From assembly GCA_020850615.1 (NCBI GenBank), contig JADZEI010000067.1:1-64000 (forward strand): a stretch of DNA of 64,000 nt. Direction: 5' to 3'. The stretch comes from Dehalococcoidia bacterium. Lineage in GTDB: Bacteria; Chloroflexota; Dehalococcoidia; Tepidiformales; Tepidiformaceae. Each line of letters opens with the position of its first letter. Positions within the stretch are counted from its first letter, which is position 1. Shown piece after piece: positions 32,282 through 41,223 of this stretch. A program made the translations under genes and the position numbers. Below the pieces are notes generated by a model, which was not told the DNA's origin, did not search any database, and saw nothing but the letters and a program-made list of their open reading frames with translations.

Positions 32282-33387
32282 GGGCTGCCGTACTGCGCGA
32301 TGTTCGCCTCGTGCTCGGCGAAGGTCACGGCGAAGACGTGCGAGCCGTCGGCCTTGATGGCGTCAGCCACGAAGTAATAGAACTCGGTCGGCGGCGCTGT
32401 CGCGACCGCTTCGAGCGAGGCGAGGCCCGGGTTCGTGATCGGCCCCGGCGGCAGCCCGGCCACCTTGCGCGTGTTGTAGGGCGAATCGATCGCGAGGTCC
32501 TCTAGGGTCAGCTCGGTCTTCCAGTAGCCGTGTTCGGCGACGCTGGCGGCGTCGAGGGCGACGGCGAACTGGGTGGTGGGGTCCGCGCCGATGAGGTCGC
32601 CAGCGGCGATCCGGTTCAGGAACACACCCGCGATGACCGGCCGTTCTTCCTCAATCACCGCCTCGCGCTCGACGATGGAGGCGAGCGTGACCAGCTGGTG
32701 CACGGTCAGCCCCTTCGCCTCCGCGGCGGCCCGCATCTCTGGCGTCACGCGTTCGGCGAAGGTGCGGACCATCAGGTCGACGAGCTCGGCCGGCGTCGCG
32801 TCCTCCGGCAGGATGTAGGTGTCCGGGAAGAGGTAGCCCTGGAGCCGGTAGCCCGCGACCTGGTTCGCCGGCGGCAGGACCGCGGCGATGTCCGGCGGCA
32901 CCTGGGCGACGAGCACCGCCGCGAGGAACTCCTCGCTCGTGCCGAAGCCCGCGTTTTCGGCCCGCTGGGCCATCTCCTCCACGCGGATGCCCTCGGGAAA
33001 GGTCACGCGCTTCACGGGGCCCGATTCCTTGACCGTCAGCTCGTCGATCGCCGCCAGCGTCGACGACCCCCGGGGCAGCTCGTAGTCGCCCGCGGAGAGC
33101 TGGTCCTGCAGGCCCATGAGCCGGACGAGCAGCCGGAACTGCCGCGCCGAGCGGATGATGCCAAGCGCCTCGAGGTCCTTCGCCACGTCGTCCGCGTTCG
33201 CGCCCTGGGCGAGCGTGTACTCCACTCGCTCGGCGCGGCCCGCCACGGGCGTGGCCGGCGTGACCATGTCCGCGGCGATGAGCTCGTCCGGCGTCCGCGC
33301 GATGAAGTACGCCGCGACGATCACCGCGAAGACGGCGATGCCCAGGCAGAGCGCCAGCGGCAGCACGGGCGTGCGATGGTCGCTCAC
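32278..33387 (-). CDS. mltG: Endolytic murein transglycosylase MltG
   Basis: The 369-residue product has an N-terminal TM helix (about 9-29), a LysM-like YceG subdomain and the catalytic domain with Glu in LASIVEREAVIEEERP and the VFLNRI, DSPYNTRKVAGLPPGPI motifs. MltG cuts nascent peptidoglycan strands to terminate glycan synthesis. The start GTG 33387 overlaps the ruvX stop. The mltG-ruvX-alaS order is a common bacterial arrangement. Confidence 0.93.
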   Translation of the reverse strand: MSDHRTPVLPLALCLGIAVFAVIVAAYFIARTPDELIAADMVTPATPVAGRAERVEYTLAQGANADDVAKDLEALGIIRSARQFRLLVRLMGLQDQLSAGDYELPRGSSTLAAIDELTVKESGPVKRVTFPEGIRVEEMAQRAENAGFGTSEEFLAAVLVAQVPPDIAAVLPPANQVAGYRLQGYLFPDTYILPEDATPAELVDLMVRTFAERVTPEMRAAAEAKGLTVHQLVTLASIVEREAVIEEERPVIAGVFLNRIAAGDLIGADPTTQFAVALDAASVAEHGYWKTELTLEDLAIDSPYNTRKVAGLPPGPITNPGLASLEAVATAPPTEFYYFVADAIKADGSHVFAVTFAEHEANIAQYGSP

Positions 33388-33809
33388 CGCTGGCCTCCCC
33401 GTCGCGCGTCGAGCACGGACTGGAGCACGATCTCCGCCGCCGCGGAGTCCACGTCGCCCGCCTGGCGGCGCTTGCGGCCCTTCACGTCGCGCTCGGCCTG
33501 TGCGCTCGAAAGGCGCTCGTCCCATTCCGTGACGCGGATGCCGAGCTTCTTGCGGAGCTGGCTCGCGAAGGCCCGCGCCTCGCGGGTCTGGTCCGATTCG
33601 CCGCCCGCGAGGGTGAGCGGCAGCCCGACGACCACCTCGGCCACGTCCTCCGCCTCGACGATGCGCGCGACCTGTTCGAGCACGTCCCCGCCGGTGATGG
33701 CGGCGCGGCGGTGGGCCATCATGCCCAGCTCGTCGCTCACAGCGACGCCCACCCGGCGGGAACCGGGGTCAAGGGCGAGGAGTCGTCGGTGTTGCGGTGG
33801 CTGTGCCAT
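33384..33809 (-). CDS. ruvX: RuvX/YqgF-type Holliday-junction resolvase or pre-16S nuclease
   Basis: The 141-residue RNase H-like product has LALDPGSRRVGVAVSD (first Asp), VVVGLPLTLAG and WDERLSSAQAER, and a later Asp in GDVDSAAAEIVLQ, giving the expected acidic site. The family is implicated in 16S rRNA 5' maturation. It overlaps the preceding baseplate-J-like gene by 41 bases in another frame and mltG by four. Confidence 0.93.
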   Translation of the reverse strand: MAQPPQHRRLLALDPGSRRVGVAVSDELGMMAHRRAAITGGDVLEQVARIVEAEDVAEVVVGLPLTLAGGESDQTREARAFASQLRKKLGIRVTEWDERLSSAQAERDVKGRKRRQAGDVDSAAAEIVLQSVLDARRGGQR

Positions 33810-35358
33810 TCGTCGCGGCGTCCCCGGAGGCGTCGTCCCCCGTGTCGAGCGGTTCCGTCAGCAGCGTTACGTCGATCCGGAAATCGAAGCGTGGCAGCCA
33901 CGGCGCCCAGCCGGGGGAGAGGTCCACCTGCGCGTCCTGAATACCATACCGCTCCGCGAGGGTCGATTGCGCGCCCTCTTCGGAGCGGCCTTTGACGGCG
34001 TCTTTCACCGCATCCCGCGTCACGTTCCGGGCGAACATCCCGCTCAGGCGGAGGTCCGTGCGGATGATGTTCGTCTCGGGGTCCAACTCCCGCGCACCCG
34101 TTTCCACCGCGCTCACGGAGCCGGGGACGAACTCGCCGATGCCCTGCTGCGCGCCGAGCACCGAGAGCGCGACCTCCTCCAGTGTCGCTTCGAGCACGGC
34201 CAGGGCCGTGACCCGCACCTCGACATCCATGAGCACCAGGTCCGCGGGCGTCCCCGCTGTCGCCGATACGTCCCCCGGCGTGACCGTCGTCTCCGCCGTG
34301 CGGATGAACACCGCATCGTGCGTGCGCCCTTCGAGGACCGACTGCTTCAGCGTCTCGGACCGTTCGAGGTCCCGGGCGAGCTGGCTCAGGGCGGTGAGGT
34401 CGGCCGCGCCCACGGCCTGGCGCTCCTCGCTAGCGCCGCCTGCCGCCGCCGCCGGGTTCGTCACGGTCACGCTCGCATACTGCGGGTCCGCCCAGGCCGT
34501 GACAGTCGCCGCGGCGACGTTCCCGCCGGTGCCCGGCACGCGCGCGGAGGCTTGCTGGATCGCCGCCTGCCCGGCCGGGATCGTGGTCTCCTGGTCGATC
34601 CGGAACTCGAGCTTGTTCGGCCCCGCATGGAGGACCGTCCCCTCGGGGATGACCACCTCCCGCGCGCCCGTGTTCGTCATGGTCACGAGCACCAGCGCCG
34701 GCGTCGTACCCACCATGGCCGTCCCGGTCGTCTTCACCGCCAGCGTCATCGTCCGGGTCGTGGTCACGCGCGTGGCCGGCACCTGGAACGGGGTCGCGCC
34801 AAGGTCGATGCCATCGAAGTCTTCCGAGACCTGGACCGTGACGTTCTCGGTGAGCGTCTCCGTCGGCGGCACGATAGTCACGTCCGCCGAGGGCGCCATC
34901 GTCAGCGCGAGGCCCGCGAACGCGCCGAGGATCGCGAAGATCGCGATGACCTGCAACCAGCCGCCGAGGTTCGGGATGGCCAGGCTCTTGCGGCCGAGGC
35001 GGACGACGCGCTTGCCCGCCGCGTCCCAGCGCACGTGCTCGGGCCGCCGTGCGACCGGGATGCCGACCTGTCGCGCGCGGTTCGCCAGCGCCATCGAACG
35101 CGTGGCGATGGCGACGACCTTGCCGCTTTCTTCCGCGTGCCGCTGGAGCCGGCGCATGCCCAGCTCCGAGGCGAGGGGGCGGTTACCATCGGGCGCGGAG
35201 ACGACGACCGCGAAGGTCGGGGCGGTATCGACGCGCCCGCAGATCGCGGCCACATCGTCGAGGCGGTCGACAAGGATGACGCTGGCCAGCCCGTCGGCGT
35301 CGCTCCCGATCATCTGATCGTCGTCATCGTCCCGCATGGGCGGCGGTTCGTTCGTCAA
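33769..35358 (-). CDS. Baseplate J/gp47-like membrane protein
   Basis: The 529-residue product has an N-terminal cytoplasmic domain (about 1-120, ending RRPEHVRWDAAGKRVVRLG), a TM helix (about 133-152) and a large extracytoplasmic beta-rich part that resembles baseplate J-like folds (VVIPEGTVLHAG, VPGTGGNVAAATV). Despite the phage-derived name no other phage gene is present, and it lies between alaS and ruvX in a housekeeping run. The start is TTG 35358 behind AAGGGGGACAGG. Function unknown. Confidence 0.72.
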   Translation of the reverse strand: MTNEPPPMRDDDDDQMIGSDADGLASVILVDRLDDVAAICGRVDTAPTFAVVVSAPDGNRPLASELGMRRLQRHAEESGKVVAIATRSMALANRARQVGIPVARRPEHVRWDAAGKRVVRLGRKSLAIPNLGGWLQVIAIFAILGAFAGLALTMAPSADVTIVPPTETLTENVTVQVSEDFDGIDLGATPFQVPATRVTTTRTMTLAVKTTGTAMVGTTPALVLVTMTNTGAREVVIPEGTVLHAGPNKLEFRIDQETTIPAGQAAIQQASARVPGTGGNVAAATVTAWADPQYASVTVTNPAAAAGGASEERQAVGAADLTALSQLARDLERSETLKQSVLEGRTHDAVFIRTAETTVTPGDVSATAGTPADLVLMDVEVRVTALAVLEATLEEVALSVLGAQQGIGEFVPGSVSAVETGARELDPETNIIRTDLRLSGMFARNVTRDAVKDAVKGRSEEGAQSTLAERYGIQDAQVDLSPGWAPWLPRFDFRIDVTLLTEPLDTGDDASGDAATNGTATATPTTPRP

Positions 35359-35373
35359 CCTGTCCCCCTTTCC

Positions 35374-38085
35374 CTAGCCCGCGGCACCCTCCAGGGCTTC
35401 GGTGGCGAGCCGCCGCCCGGTCCCGAGCGCCTCATCGAGGCGGCTCGCGTCCTTCGCGCCGGCGGTCGCCATGTCGGGACGGCCTCCCCCGCCGCCACCG
35501 GCTGCCTTCGCCACTTCGCGGATGAGGTTGCCCGAATGGATGCCCTTCGACACCAGGTCCGGGGTCGCCGCCACGAGGAATGATGGACGCCCGTCCATAA
35601 CAGACGCGATAACAAGAAGGCTCGGCTTGAGACGAGCGCGAACGCGATCAGCAATGTCCTTGAGAACATCCTGCGAGCCGCCATCCACGCGGCCGACGAC
35701 GAGGTGCGCGCCGCCCACCAGCGTCGCGGCTTCGATGAGCGCGTCGGCCGACGCCGCGCCCTGGGCGCGCTGCAGCTCCTCGCCCTGGCGGCGCAGCCGT
35801 TCGAGCTCGCCCTGCAGCGCCTCCACGCGCTCTTCCAGGTCCGCCGGCGTGGTCGAAAGGCGGTCTGCCAGGCGCTGCAGCCGGTCCTGCGTCTCGACCA
35901 GGTACTGCTCGGCGCCGCGCCCGGTGAGCGCTTCGATCCGCCGCGTGCCCGCCGCCACCGCCGATTCCCGCAGGATGTGCACGAAGCCGATTTCGCCCGT
36001 GCGGTGGACGTGGGTGCCGCCGCAGAGCTCGGCGCTGAAGGTCGCGCCGTCGTCCTTGATCTCGACGACGCGCACGTCGTTGCCGTACTTGTCGCCGAAG
36101 AAGGCGAGCGCGCCAGCGTCGATCGCCTGGCGGTAGCTCGTGTTGCGCCACTGCACCTCGAGGTCGTGGCGCACCTTCTCGTTGACCAGTTGCTGTACTT
36201 CGGCCAGCGCCTCGCGCGGGACCTGCTCCAGGTGCGTGAAGTCGAACCGCAGCCGTTCGGGCGTGACGTACGAGCCCTGCTGGCGCACGTGCGAACCGAG
36301 CAGCCCGCGCAGCGCCGCATGGAGCATGTGCGTGCCCGTGTGGTTCCGGGCCGAGCCGCTGCGGTAGGCAATGTCGACCTCCGCCTGCGCCGCTTCCCCC
36401 ACCCGGACGGCGCCTTCGCGCACACGTCCGCGGTGGATGATCGCGCCGCCGGTGCTCTGCGTGTCTTCCACCGCAAAGACGCCGGAGCGGGTCACGATGT
36501 TCCCGTGGTCGCCGACCTGGCCGCCGCCCTCGGGGTAGAACGGCGTCGTGTCAAGCACGATCTCCGCTTCCTCGCCCTCCGTCGCCATGTCCGCCAGCTG
36601 GCCGCCGCGGAGAATCGCGATGACGTTCGCATCGGCGTCGATGCGCGAATAGCCCACGAACGCGCTGTGCTCCTCGCCGAGCTGCTGGAGCAGCGGCGAG
36701 GGCTCGCCCTTGAGGAAGCGGCCGGCTTCGCGGGCGCGCCGCCGCTGGGCGTCGAGTGCCGCTTCGAAGCCGCTGTCATCGACATCGAAGCCCTCGCCCG
36801 CCGCGATTTCGCGCGTCAGCTCGATCGGCATTCCGAACGTGTCATAGAGGAGGAACGCCTCGTCGCCGGGCACGGTGGTAGTCCCCGCGTTGTTCAGCCG
36901 TTCGAGCAGCGCTTCCAGGCGCTGCGTGCCGCTTGCGAGCGTGCGCACGAAGCGCGCTTCCTCCGCGTGGAGCGCAGCCTGGACGAAGTCGCGCTGCTCG
37001 GCCATCTGCGGGTAGGCGCCGGCCAGCTTGTCGATCGCCGCCGCCGCCAGCCGCGCCGTGAAGTACTCCTTCACGCCCGCCCGGCGCGCCAGGTAGATCG
37101 CGCGCCGCACGACGCGGCGGAGCACGTAGCCGCGCCCCTCGTTGCTCGGTACCACGCCATCGGCGACGAGCATCGCCGCCGCGCGGCAGTGCTCCGACAT
37201 CGCCCGGATGGTGTAGCCCGGCTCTTCCTTCGCCCCGCCGCCGGTGTATTCCGTGCCCATCACCCGGGCCGCTTCCTGCAGCACCGGCAGGAAGATGTCG
37301 GTTTCGAACACGGAGCGCACACCCTGGAGCACCGCGGTCACGCGCTCCAGCCCGCTGCCGGTGTCGATGTTCTGGGCCGGCAGGTCGGCCCGCGTGCCGT
37401 CCGGGCTCTGGTAGAGCTGCATGAACACGAGGTTCCAGATCTCCAGGAACCGGTCGTCGTCGAAGCCGACGCCCTTCACGGGCTTGCCGCTTGCATCGAA
37501 CCCGAGCTGGGCGTCTTCGAGCCCGCGCTCCGGGTAGAAGTCGTAGTAGATCTCGCTGTCCGGGCCGCAGGGACCGCTCGCGCCCGGCGTGTCCTTCGGG
37601 AAGCTAAACCAGTAGTTCAGGTCCTCGTCCCGCCGGTGGATCCGCTCATCCGGCACGCCCACTTCGCGCCAGTACCCGTAGGCCTCGTCGTCCGTGAGGA
37701 AGATGGTGATGTGCAGCCGCTCCTCCGGGATGCCGTAGTGCTGCGTCAGCAGCTCCCACGCCATCTCGATCGCGCCCTTCTTGAAGTAGTCGCCGAGCGA
37801 AAAGTTGCCCAGCATTTCGAAGGCCGTGCAGTGGCTGTAGTCGCCCACCTCTTCGATGTCGGTGGTGCGGAAGCAGCGCTGGACGGTCGTGATCCGCGGG
37901 CCCGGCGGCGTGGCCTCGCCCATGAAGTAGGGCTTGAACTGCTGCATCCCGGCGCTCGTGAACAGTGACGTCGGGTCGCCAATCGGCACGAGCGGCCAGC
38001 CGGGCAGCTCCTGGTGGCCGCGCTCACGGAAGAAGCGCAGGTAGGTCTCGCGGATCTCGTCGGACGTACGGGGGTAATTGGGCAT
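35374..38085 (-). CDS. alaS: Alanine--tRNA ligase
   Basis: The 903-residue class II synthetase has an aminoacylation core with LFTSAGMQQFKPYF and RCFRTTDIEEVG, the editing domain zinc ligands HTGTHMLHAALR and CGGTHVHRTGEIG, and the C-Ala domain ending GGGGGGRPDMATAGAKD. It is full length. It is probably first in the long minus-strand run; the gap to the next gene is 15 bases. I see no T-box upstream. Confidence 0.96.
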   Translation of the reverse strand: MPNYPRTSDEIRETYLRFFRERGHQELPGWPLVPIGDPTSLFTSAGMQQFKPYFMGEATPPGPRITTVQRCFRTTDIEEVGDYSHCTAFEMLGNFSLGDYFKKGAIEMAWELLTQHYGIPEERLHITIFLTDDEAYGYWREVGVPDERIHRRDEDLNYWFSFPKDTPGASGPCGPDSEIYYDFYPERGLEDAQLGFDASGKPVKGVGFDDDRFLEIWNLVFMQLYQSPDGTRADLPAQNIDTGSGLERVTAVLQGVRSVFETDIFLPVLQEAARVMGTEYTGGGAKEEPGYTIRAMSEHCRAAAMLVADGVVPSNEGRGYVLRRVVRRAIYLARRAGVKEYFTARLAAAAIDKLAGAYPQMAEQRDFVQAALHAEEARFVRTLASGTQRLEALLERLNNAGTTTVPGDEAFLLYDTFGMPIELTREIAAGEGFDVDDSGFEAALDAQRRRAREAGRFLKGEPSPLLQQLGEEHSAFVGYSRIDADANVIAILRGGQLADMATEGEEAEIVLDTTPFYPEGGGQVGDHGNIVTRSGVFAVEDTQSTGGAIIHRGRVREGAVRVGEAAQAEVDIAYRSGSARNHTGTHMLHAALRGLLGSHVRQQGSYVTPERLRFDFTHLEQVPREALAEVQQLVNEKVRHDLEVQWRNTSYRQAIDAGALAFFGDKYGNDVRVVEIKDDGATFSAELCGGTHVHRTGEIGFVHILRESAVAAGTRRIEALTGRGAEQYLVETQDRLQRLADRLSTTPADLEERVEALQGELERLRRQGEELQRAQGAASADALIEAATLVGGAHLVVGRVDGGSQDVLKDIADRVRARLKPSLLVIASVMDGRPSFLVAATPDLVSKGIHSGNLIREVAKAAGGGGGGRPDMATAGAKDASRLDEALGTGRRLATEALEGAAG

Positions 38086-38200
38086 GGTCGTTGGGGCATG
38101 CTACGAAGCCGCGCCACGCCATGTCGAGAAGAACGCCAGCACCGGACCCCACCCAGACCGAGCCCGAAGCCCAACACCAAGAGCCGCAGCCCAAAGCTGT

Positions 38201-38228
38201 CAGCCGACAGCCGACAGCCGACAGCCAA
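38201..38228. repeat. Heptamer tandem repeat CAGCCGA x4
   Basis: Three CAGCCGA units and one CAGCCAA lie in the 207-base divergent gap between alaS and the crotonase gene. It is the reverse complement of the array downstream of topA (46417). The rest of this gap shows only a TAGCGT box and ribosome site for the plus-strand gene. Confidence 0.8.
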
Positions 38229-38292
38229 TTGACGCGCGCCCCCCACGCTCGTAGCGTGCCCGCCCATCAGCACACCCGCCGGAGGGACTCCC

Positions 38293-39093
38293 ATGGCCTA
38301 CGAAGACATCCTCTACGAAGTCGGCGACGACGGCGTTGCGACGCTGACCCTGAACCGCCCCGAGCGCATGAACGCGCTCCGCCCCCAGACCACCACCGAG
38401 ATGCGCGAAGTCATCGCCGATGCGAAGAACAACGACGCGGTGCGCTGCCTGCTCATCACCGGCGCCGGCCGCGGCTTCTGCGCCGGCGACGACTTCCAGG
38501 CGATCTTCCTCGCCCCCGAGCGCGGAAGCCGCCAGAACGCCCGCCAGATCCGCCGCATCACCCACGGCGACGAGTCGCTCGACGACATCTTCGCGCTCGA
38601 AAAGCCGACCGTCGCGGCGGTGAACGGCGCCGCCGTCGGCTACGGCATGGACCTCTCGCTCTACTGCGACATCCGCATCGCCAGCGAGAACGCGAAGTTC
38701 GGCTGGTACTTCACCCGCCGCGCGGTCATGGGCACCGTCGGGGGCACGTTCATCCTGCGCCAGCTCGTCGGGCTCTCGAAGGCGTTCGAGCTCACCCTCA
38801 CCGGCGACCTCGTCGACGCCCAGGAAGCCGCGCGCATCGGCCTCGTCTCGAAGGTGGTGCCGAACGACCAGCTCATGGACGACGCTCGCGCGATGGCCCG
38901 CAAGCTCGCCAGCGGCGCGCCCCTCGCCCAGCGCGCCGTGAAGCGCGCCATGCACAAGGGCTTCCAGATGGATTGGCGCTCGCTCGCCGAATACCAGCAG
39001 TCCCTCGGCGACGTCCTCTGGCAGACCGAGGACCACATGGAAGGCGTCAACTCGTTCACGGAGAAGCGCGAACCCCACTACAAGGGACGGTAG
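38293..39093 (+). CDS. Enoyl-CoA hydratase/isomerase family protein (crotonase)
   Basis: The 266-residue crotonase has LNRPERMNALR, the oxyanion loop GRGFCAGDDFQA and NGAAVGYGMDLSLYCD, plus GTFILRQLVGLSKAFEL. The catalytic Glu positions of hydratases are not clearly present, so isomerase-like or other chemistry is possible. The start ATG has GGAGGG upstream. It stands alone, and a long repeat-rich intergenic region follows. Confidence 0.86.
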   Translation: MAYEDILYEVGDDGVATLTLNRPERMNALRPQTTTEMREVIADAKNNDAVRCLLITGAGRGFCAGDDFQAIFLAPERGSRQNARQIRRITHGDESLDDIFALEKPTVAAVNGAAVGYGMDLSLYCDIRIASENAKFGWYFTRRAVMGTVGGTFILRQLVGLSKAFELTLTGDLVDAQEAARIGLVSKVVPNDQLMDDARAMARKLASGAPLAQRAVKRAMHKGFQMDWRSLAEYQQSLGDVLWQTEDHMEGVNSFTEKREPHYKGR

Positions 39094-39123
39094 CCCCCCG
39101 CCCCAGCCACCCCGCCCATTGCC

Positions 39124-39150
39124 GATTTTCGATTGCCGATTTCGATTTTC
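39124..39150. repeat. Heptamer array GATTTTC/GATTGCC
   Basis: GATTTTC, GATTGCC, GATTTC (one base short) and GATTTTC in tandem, preceded by CGCCCATTGCC. The same ATTGCCGATTTTCGATTG string occurs at 61670. Confidence 0.75.
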
Positions 39151-39383
39151 GCCGGGTGGGCGGGCGTGGAGCGCTGCCGCGCGGCCTTCCGCGCGGCTCG
39201 GGACCGCGCGAGCGGGGCGACGACGCGAAGCGGTAGTCAGCCGAGCCCCGCCTCGGCGGCGCGCCAGCCCAACCCATGCCCCGCGGTAGCCCTCCACCAT
39301 GCCCCGAGCCCCGCGAGGGCGGCAGCGCAGCGCCCGCCCGGCTCGAACAGGACGCCCGCGCGCCCCGGGTCCCATCCATGGCC

Positions 39384-39404
39384 GATTGTCGATTGCCGAT
39401 TCGC
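39384..39404. repeat. Heptamer array GATTGYC x3
   Basis: GATTGTC, GATTGCC and GATTCGC, directly before the REP-like hairpin at 39411. Confidence 0.65.
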
Positions 39405-39410
39405 AGGCAT

Positions 39411-39463
39411 GCCGAGCTCCCCCTCGCCCGCCGCAGCGGGAGAGGGGCCGGGGGGTGAGGGCG
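39411..39463. repeat. G/C-rich hairpin repeat
   Basis: GAGCTCCCCCTCGCCCGCCG followed by CAGCGGGAGAGGGG and a GGTGAGGGCG tail. It is nearly identical to 59929-59980 and is the reverse complement of 53438-53482. A mobile or expanding REP-like family is likely. Confidence 0.8.
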
Positions 39464-39609
39464 GGCACGAGCCGGGCATCCGTGGGCTGCCGCTCAGGGC
39501 CCACGAGGGGCCCGGGCTACACCCGGTGCCAGCGCGTGATCGCCGATTTCCACACCCCGGCTGCCGCGCCAGGGCGTGGGTCGCCGATTGGCGCGGCATG
39601 GTAAGCCAG

Positions 39610-39650
39610 TCCCGCGGAGCAATGCTCCGCGGCTACGCCTGCGGCGCCAC
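39610..39650. repeat. 41-bp identical intergenic repeat, copy 2
   Basis: Exact copy of 18728-18768 in the same orientation, including the CCGCGGAGCA-A-TGCTCCGCGG hairpin. Here it is followed 6 bases later by the CGATAAC heptamers. Confidence 0.85.
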
Positions 39651-39656
39651 CCCGGC

Positions 39657-39684
39657 CGATAACCGATAACGGACGACCGATAAC
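39657..39684. repeat. Heptamer array CGATAAC x3-4
   Basis: CGATAAC, CGATAAC, GGACGAC and CGATAAC in tandem with 7-base phase. Confidence 0.7.
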
Positions 39685-39729
39685 TGACCTGCCATCCACA
39701 GTCGTCAACCAGCAATCACCGATTCCGGA

Positions 39730-39759
39730 TTGACACGCTTTTCCCCCGCTCCCTAGCAT
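39730..39759 (+). promoter_or_regulatory. Sigma70-type promoter of glmU
   Basis: TTGACA (39730-39735), an 18-base spacer and TAGCAT (39754-39759) make the best consensus promoter in the window. Transcription would start near 39766, leaving a leader of about 114 bases before the GTG of glmU. Confidence 0.7.
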
Positions 39760-39760
39760 G

Positions 39761-39874
39761 GAGGGTGGACGCCGGATCGCGTCCGCTATGCACACAGACG
39801 GTGACCCTCCCAGTCGTCCCTCCCCGTTTTCCCGCGTGACCAGCGCAGGCCCGTCGGCCTGCGCGCCCCGGGAG
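39761..39874 (+). promoter_or_regulatory. Structured 5' leader of glmU
   Basis: GAGGGT (39761-39766) can pair with ACCCTC (39804-39809) around a GGACGC-N6-GCGTCC hairpin (39767-39784). A strong hairpin GCGCAGGCC-CGTC-GGCCTGCGC (39843-39864) ends 6 bases before the GGAG ribosome site (39871). This suggests post-transcriptional control of glmU. No known riboswitch class recognised. Confidence 0.45.
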
Positions 39875-39879
39875 CTGCC

Positions 39880-41220
39880 GTGAGCGGCCAGCTCGGGGTC
39901 GTCGTGCTCGCGGCAGGGCAGGGCACGCGGATGAAGTCCGCCCTGCCGAAGGTGCTCCACCCGGTCTGCGGTGTCCCCATGGCCCACCACGTCCTCAACG
40001 CGGCCCGCGGGCTTGGCCCGGCGCGCATCGCCGTCGTCGTCGGCCACGAAGCCGCCCGCGTGCGCGAAGCGCTGGCCGCGCCCGATGTCGTCTTCGTCGA
40101 ACAGGCCGAGCTCCTCGGCACCGGCGATGCAGTGCGGCGCTGCAAGGCCGCGCTCGAAGGTTGCCACGAGGTCCTCGTCCTCAACGGTGACGAGCCGCTC
40201 GTCACGACGGACTCGCTCCGGCGGCTGCTCCAGGCGCGGACTTCGCCCATGGCGTTTATCACCCAGGTCGTGGAGGATCCGGGCCGGCTCGGCCGCGTGG
40301 TCCGCGACGAGTCGTTCAACGTCGTCGCCATCGTCCAGGCCGCCGACTACGAGGGGGCGGACGGCGAGGGCGAGATCAACTGGGGCGAATACGCCTTCGA
40401 AGCCGGCTGGCTCTGGGAGCATCTCCCCTACCTCCCGCTCAGCTCGAAGAACGAGTACTACCTGACCCACCTTGCGAACCTCGCCTACGAAGACGGCACG
40501 CCCGCCGCGACCACCTATGCCGAGCTCGACGAAGCCCTCGGCGTCGACGACCGGGTGAAGCTCGCGCGGGCCGAGGCGCTCATGCGCCGGCGCGTCACCG
40601 AGCGCCATCTCCTCGGCGGCGTGACGATCACGGATCCCGCGACCACCTACATCGATGCCGCCGTCGAGATCGACCCGGACGTGACCATCCTGCCGAACAC
40701 GCACCTGCTCGGCGCCACGCGCATCGCCAGCGGCAGCGTCATCGGCCCCGGGACCACGCTGCGGAACAGCTCGGTTGGCCGCGACTGCGAAGTGAAGCAG
40801 TCCGTCATCGAAGAATCCGAACTGGGCGACCGCGTGCGCATCGGGCCGTTCTCGCACGTCCGGGGCAACGCCCGCATCGGCGAGGACTGCGAGCTGGGCA
40901 ACTTCGCGGAGGTGAAGAACTCCACCTTCTCGCCGGGCATCAAGATGCACCACTTCAGCTACATGGGCGACGCCACCATCGGCGAGCACAGCAACATCGC
41001 GGCCGGTGCCATCACCTGCAACTGGGACGGCATGAACAAAAACCGCACCACCATCGGCGCGCGCGTCTTCATCGGCTGCGACACCATGCTCGTCGCGCCC
41101 ATCGAAATCGGGGACGACGCCCTCACGGGCGCGGGCTCCGTGGTCACGAAGGACGTGCCGGCCGGGGAGCGGGTCGCCGGCGTCCCCGCCAGGCCGCTCC
41201 CCCCGCGCAAGGCGGACTGA
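39880..41220 (+). CDS. glmU: Bifunctional UDP-GlcNAc pyrophosphorylase / GlcN-1-P acetyltransferase
   Basis: The 446-residue product has an N-terminal uridyltransferase (VVLAAGQGTRMKSALPKVLH; NGDEPLV) and a C-terminal left-handed beta-helix acetyltransferase (hexapeptide repeats from about residue 245, GNFAEVKNS, NIAAGAITCNWDG with catalytic His region MHHFSYMGDA). It makes UDP-GlcNAc for cell-wall synthesis. The start is GTG with GGGAG upstream. The next gene begins 3 bases after its stop. Confidence 0.95.
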   Translation: MSGQLGVVVLAAGQGTRMKSALPKVLHPVCGVPMAHHVLNAARGLGPARIAVVVGHEAARVREALAAPDVVFVEQAELLGTGDAVRRCKAALEGCHEVLVLNGDEPLVTTDSLRRLLQARTSPMAFITQVVEDPGRLGRVVRDESFNVVAIVQAADYEGADGEGEINWGEYAFEAGWLWEHLPYLPLSSKNEYYLTHLANLAYEDGTPAATTYAELDEALGVDDRVKLARAEALMRRRVTERHLLGGVTITDPATTYIDAAVEIDPDVTILPNTHLLGATRIASGSVIGPGTTLRNSSVGRDCEVKQSVIEESELGDRVRIGPFSHVRGNARIGEDCELGNFAEVKNSTFSPGIKMHHFSYMGDATIGEHSNIAAGAITCNWDGMNKNRTTIGARVFIGCDTMLVAPIEIGDDALTGAGSVVTKDVPAGERVAGVPARPLPPRKAD

Positions 41221-41223
41221 GCC

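Larger units (their letters stand above)
39094..39879. other. Repeat-rich 786-base intergenic region before glmU
   Basis: There is no gene here. From left to right it holds GATTTTC/GATTGCC heptamers (39124, 39384), the REP-like hairpin (39411), the 41-bp repeat (39610), CGATAAC heptamers (39657), then the glmU promoter (39730) and leader. It is the densest cluster of repeats in the window. Confidence 0.7.

Noticed and set aside
33769-35358. Prophage or tail-like particle locus
   Set aside because: Only one baseplate-like protein exists, inside a housekeeping operon; no tail, capsid, integrase or lysis genes nearby.
38086-38292. T-box leader for alaS
   Set aside because: No T-box consensus or specifier stem seen on the minus strand; the gap is largely heptamer repeat and plus-strand promoter.
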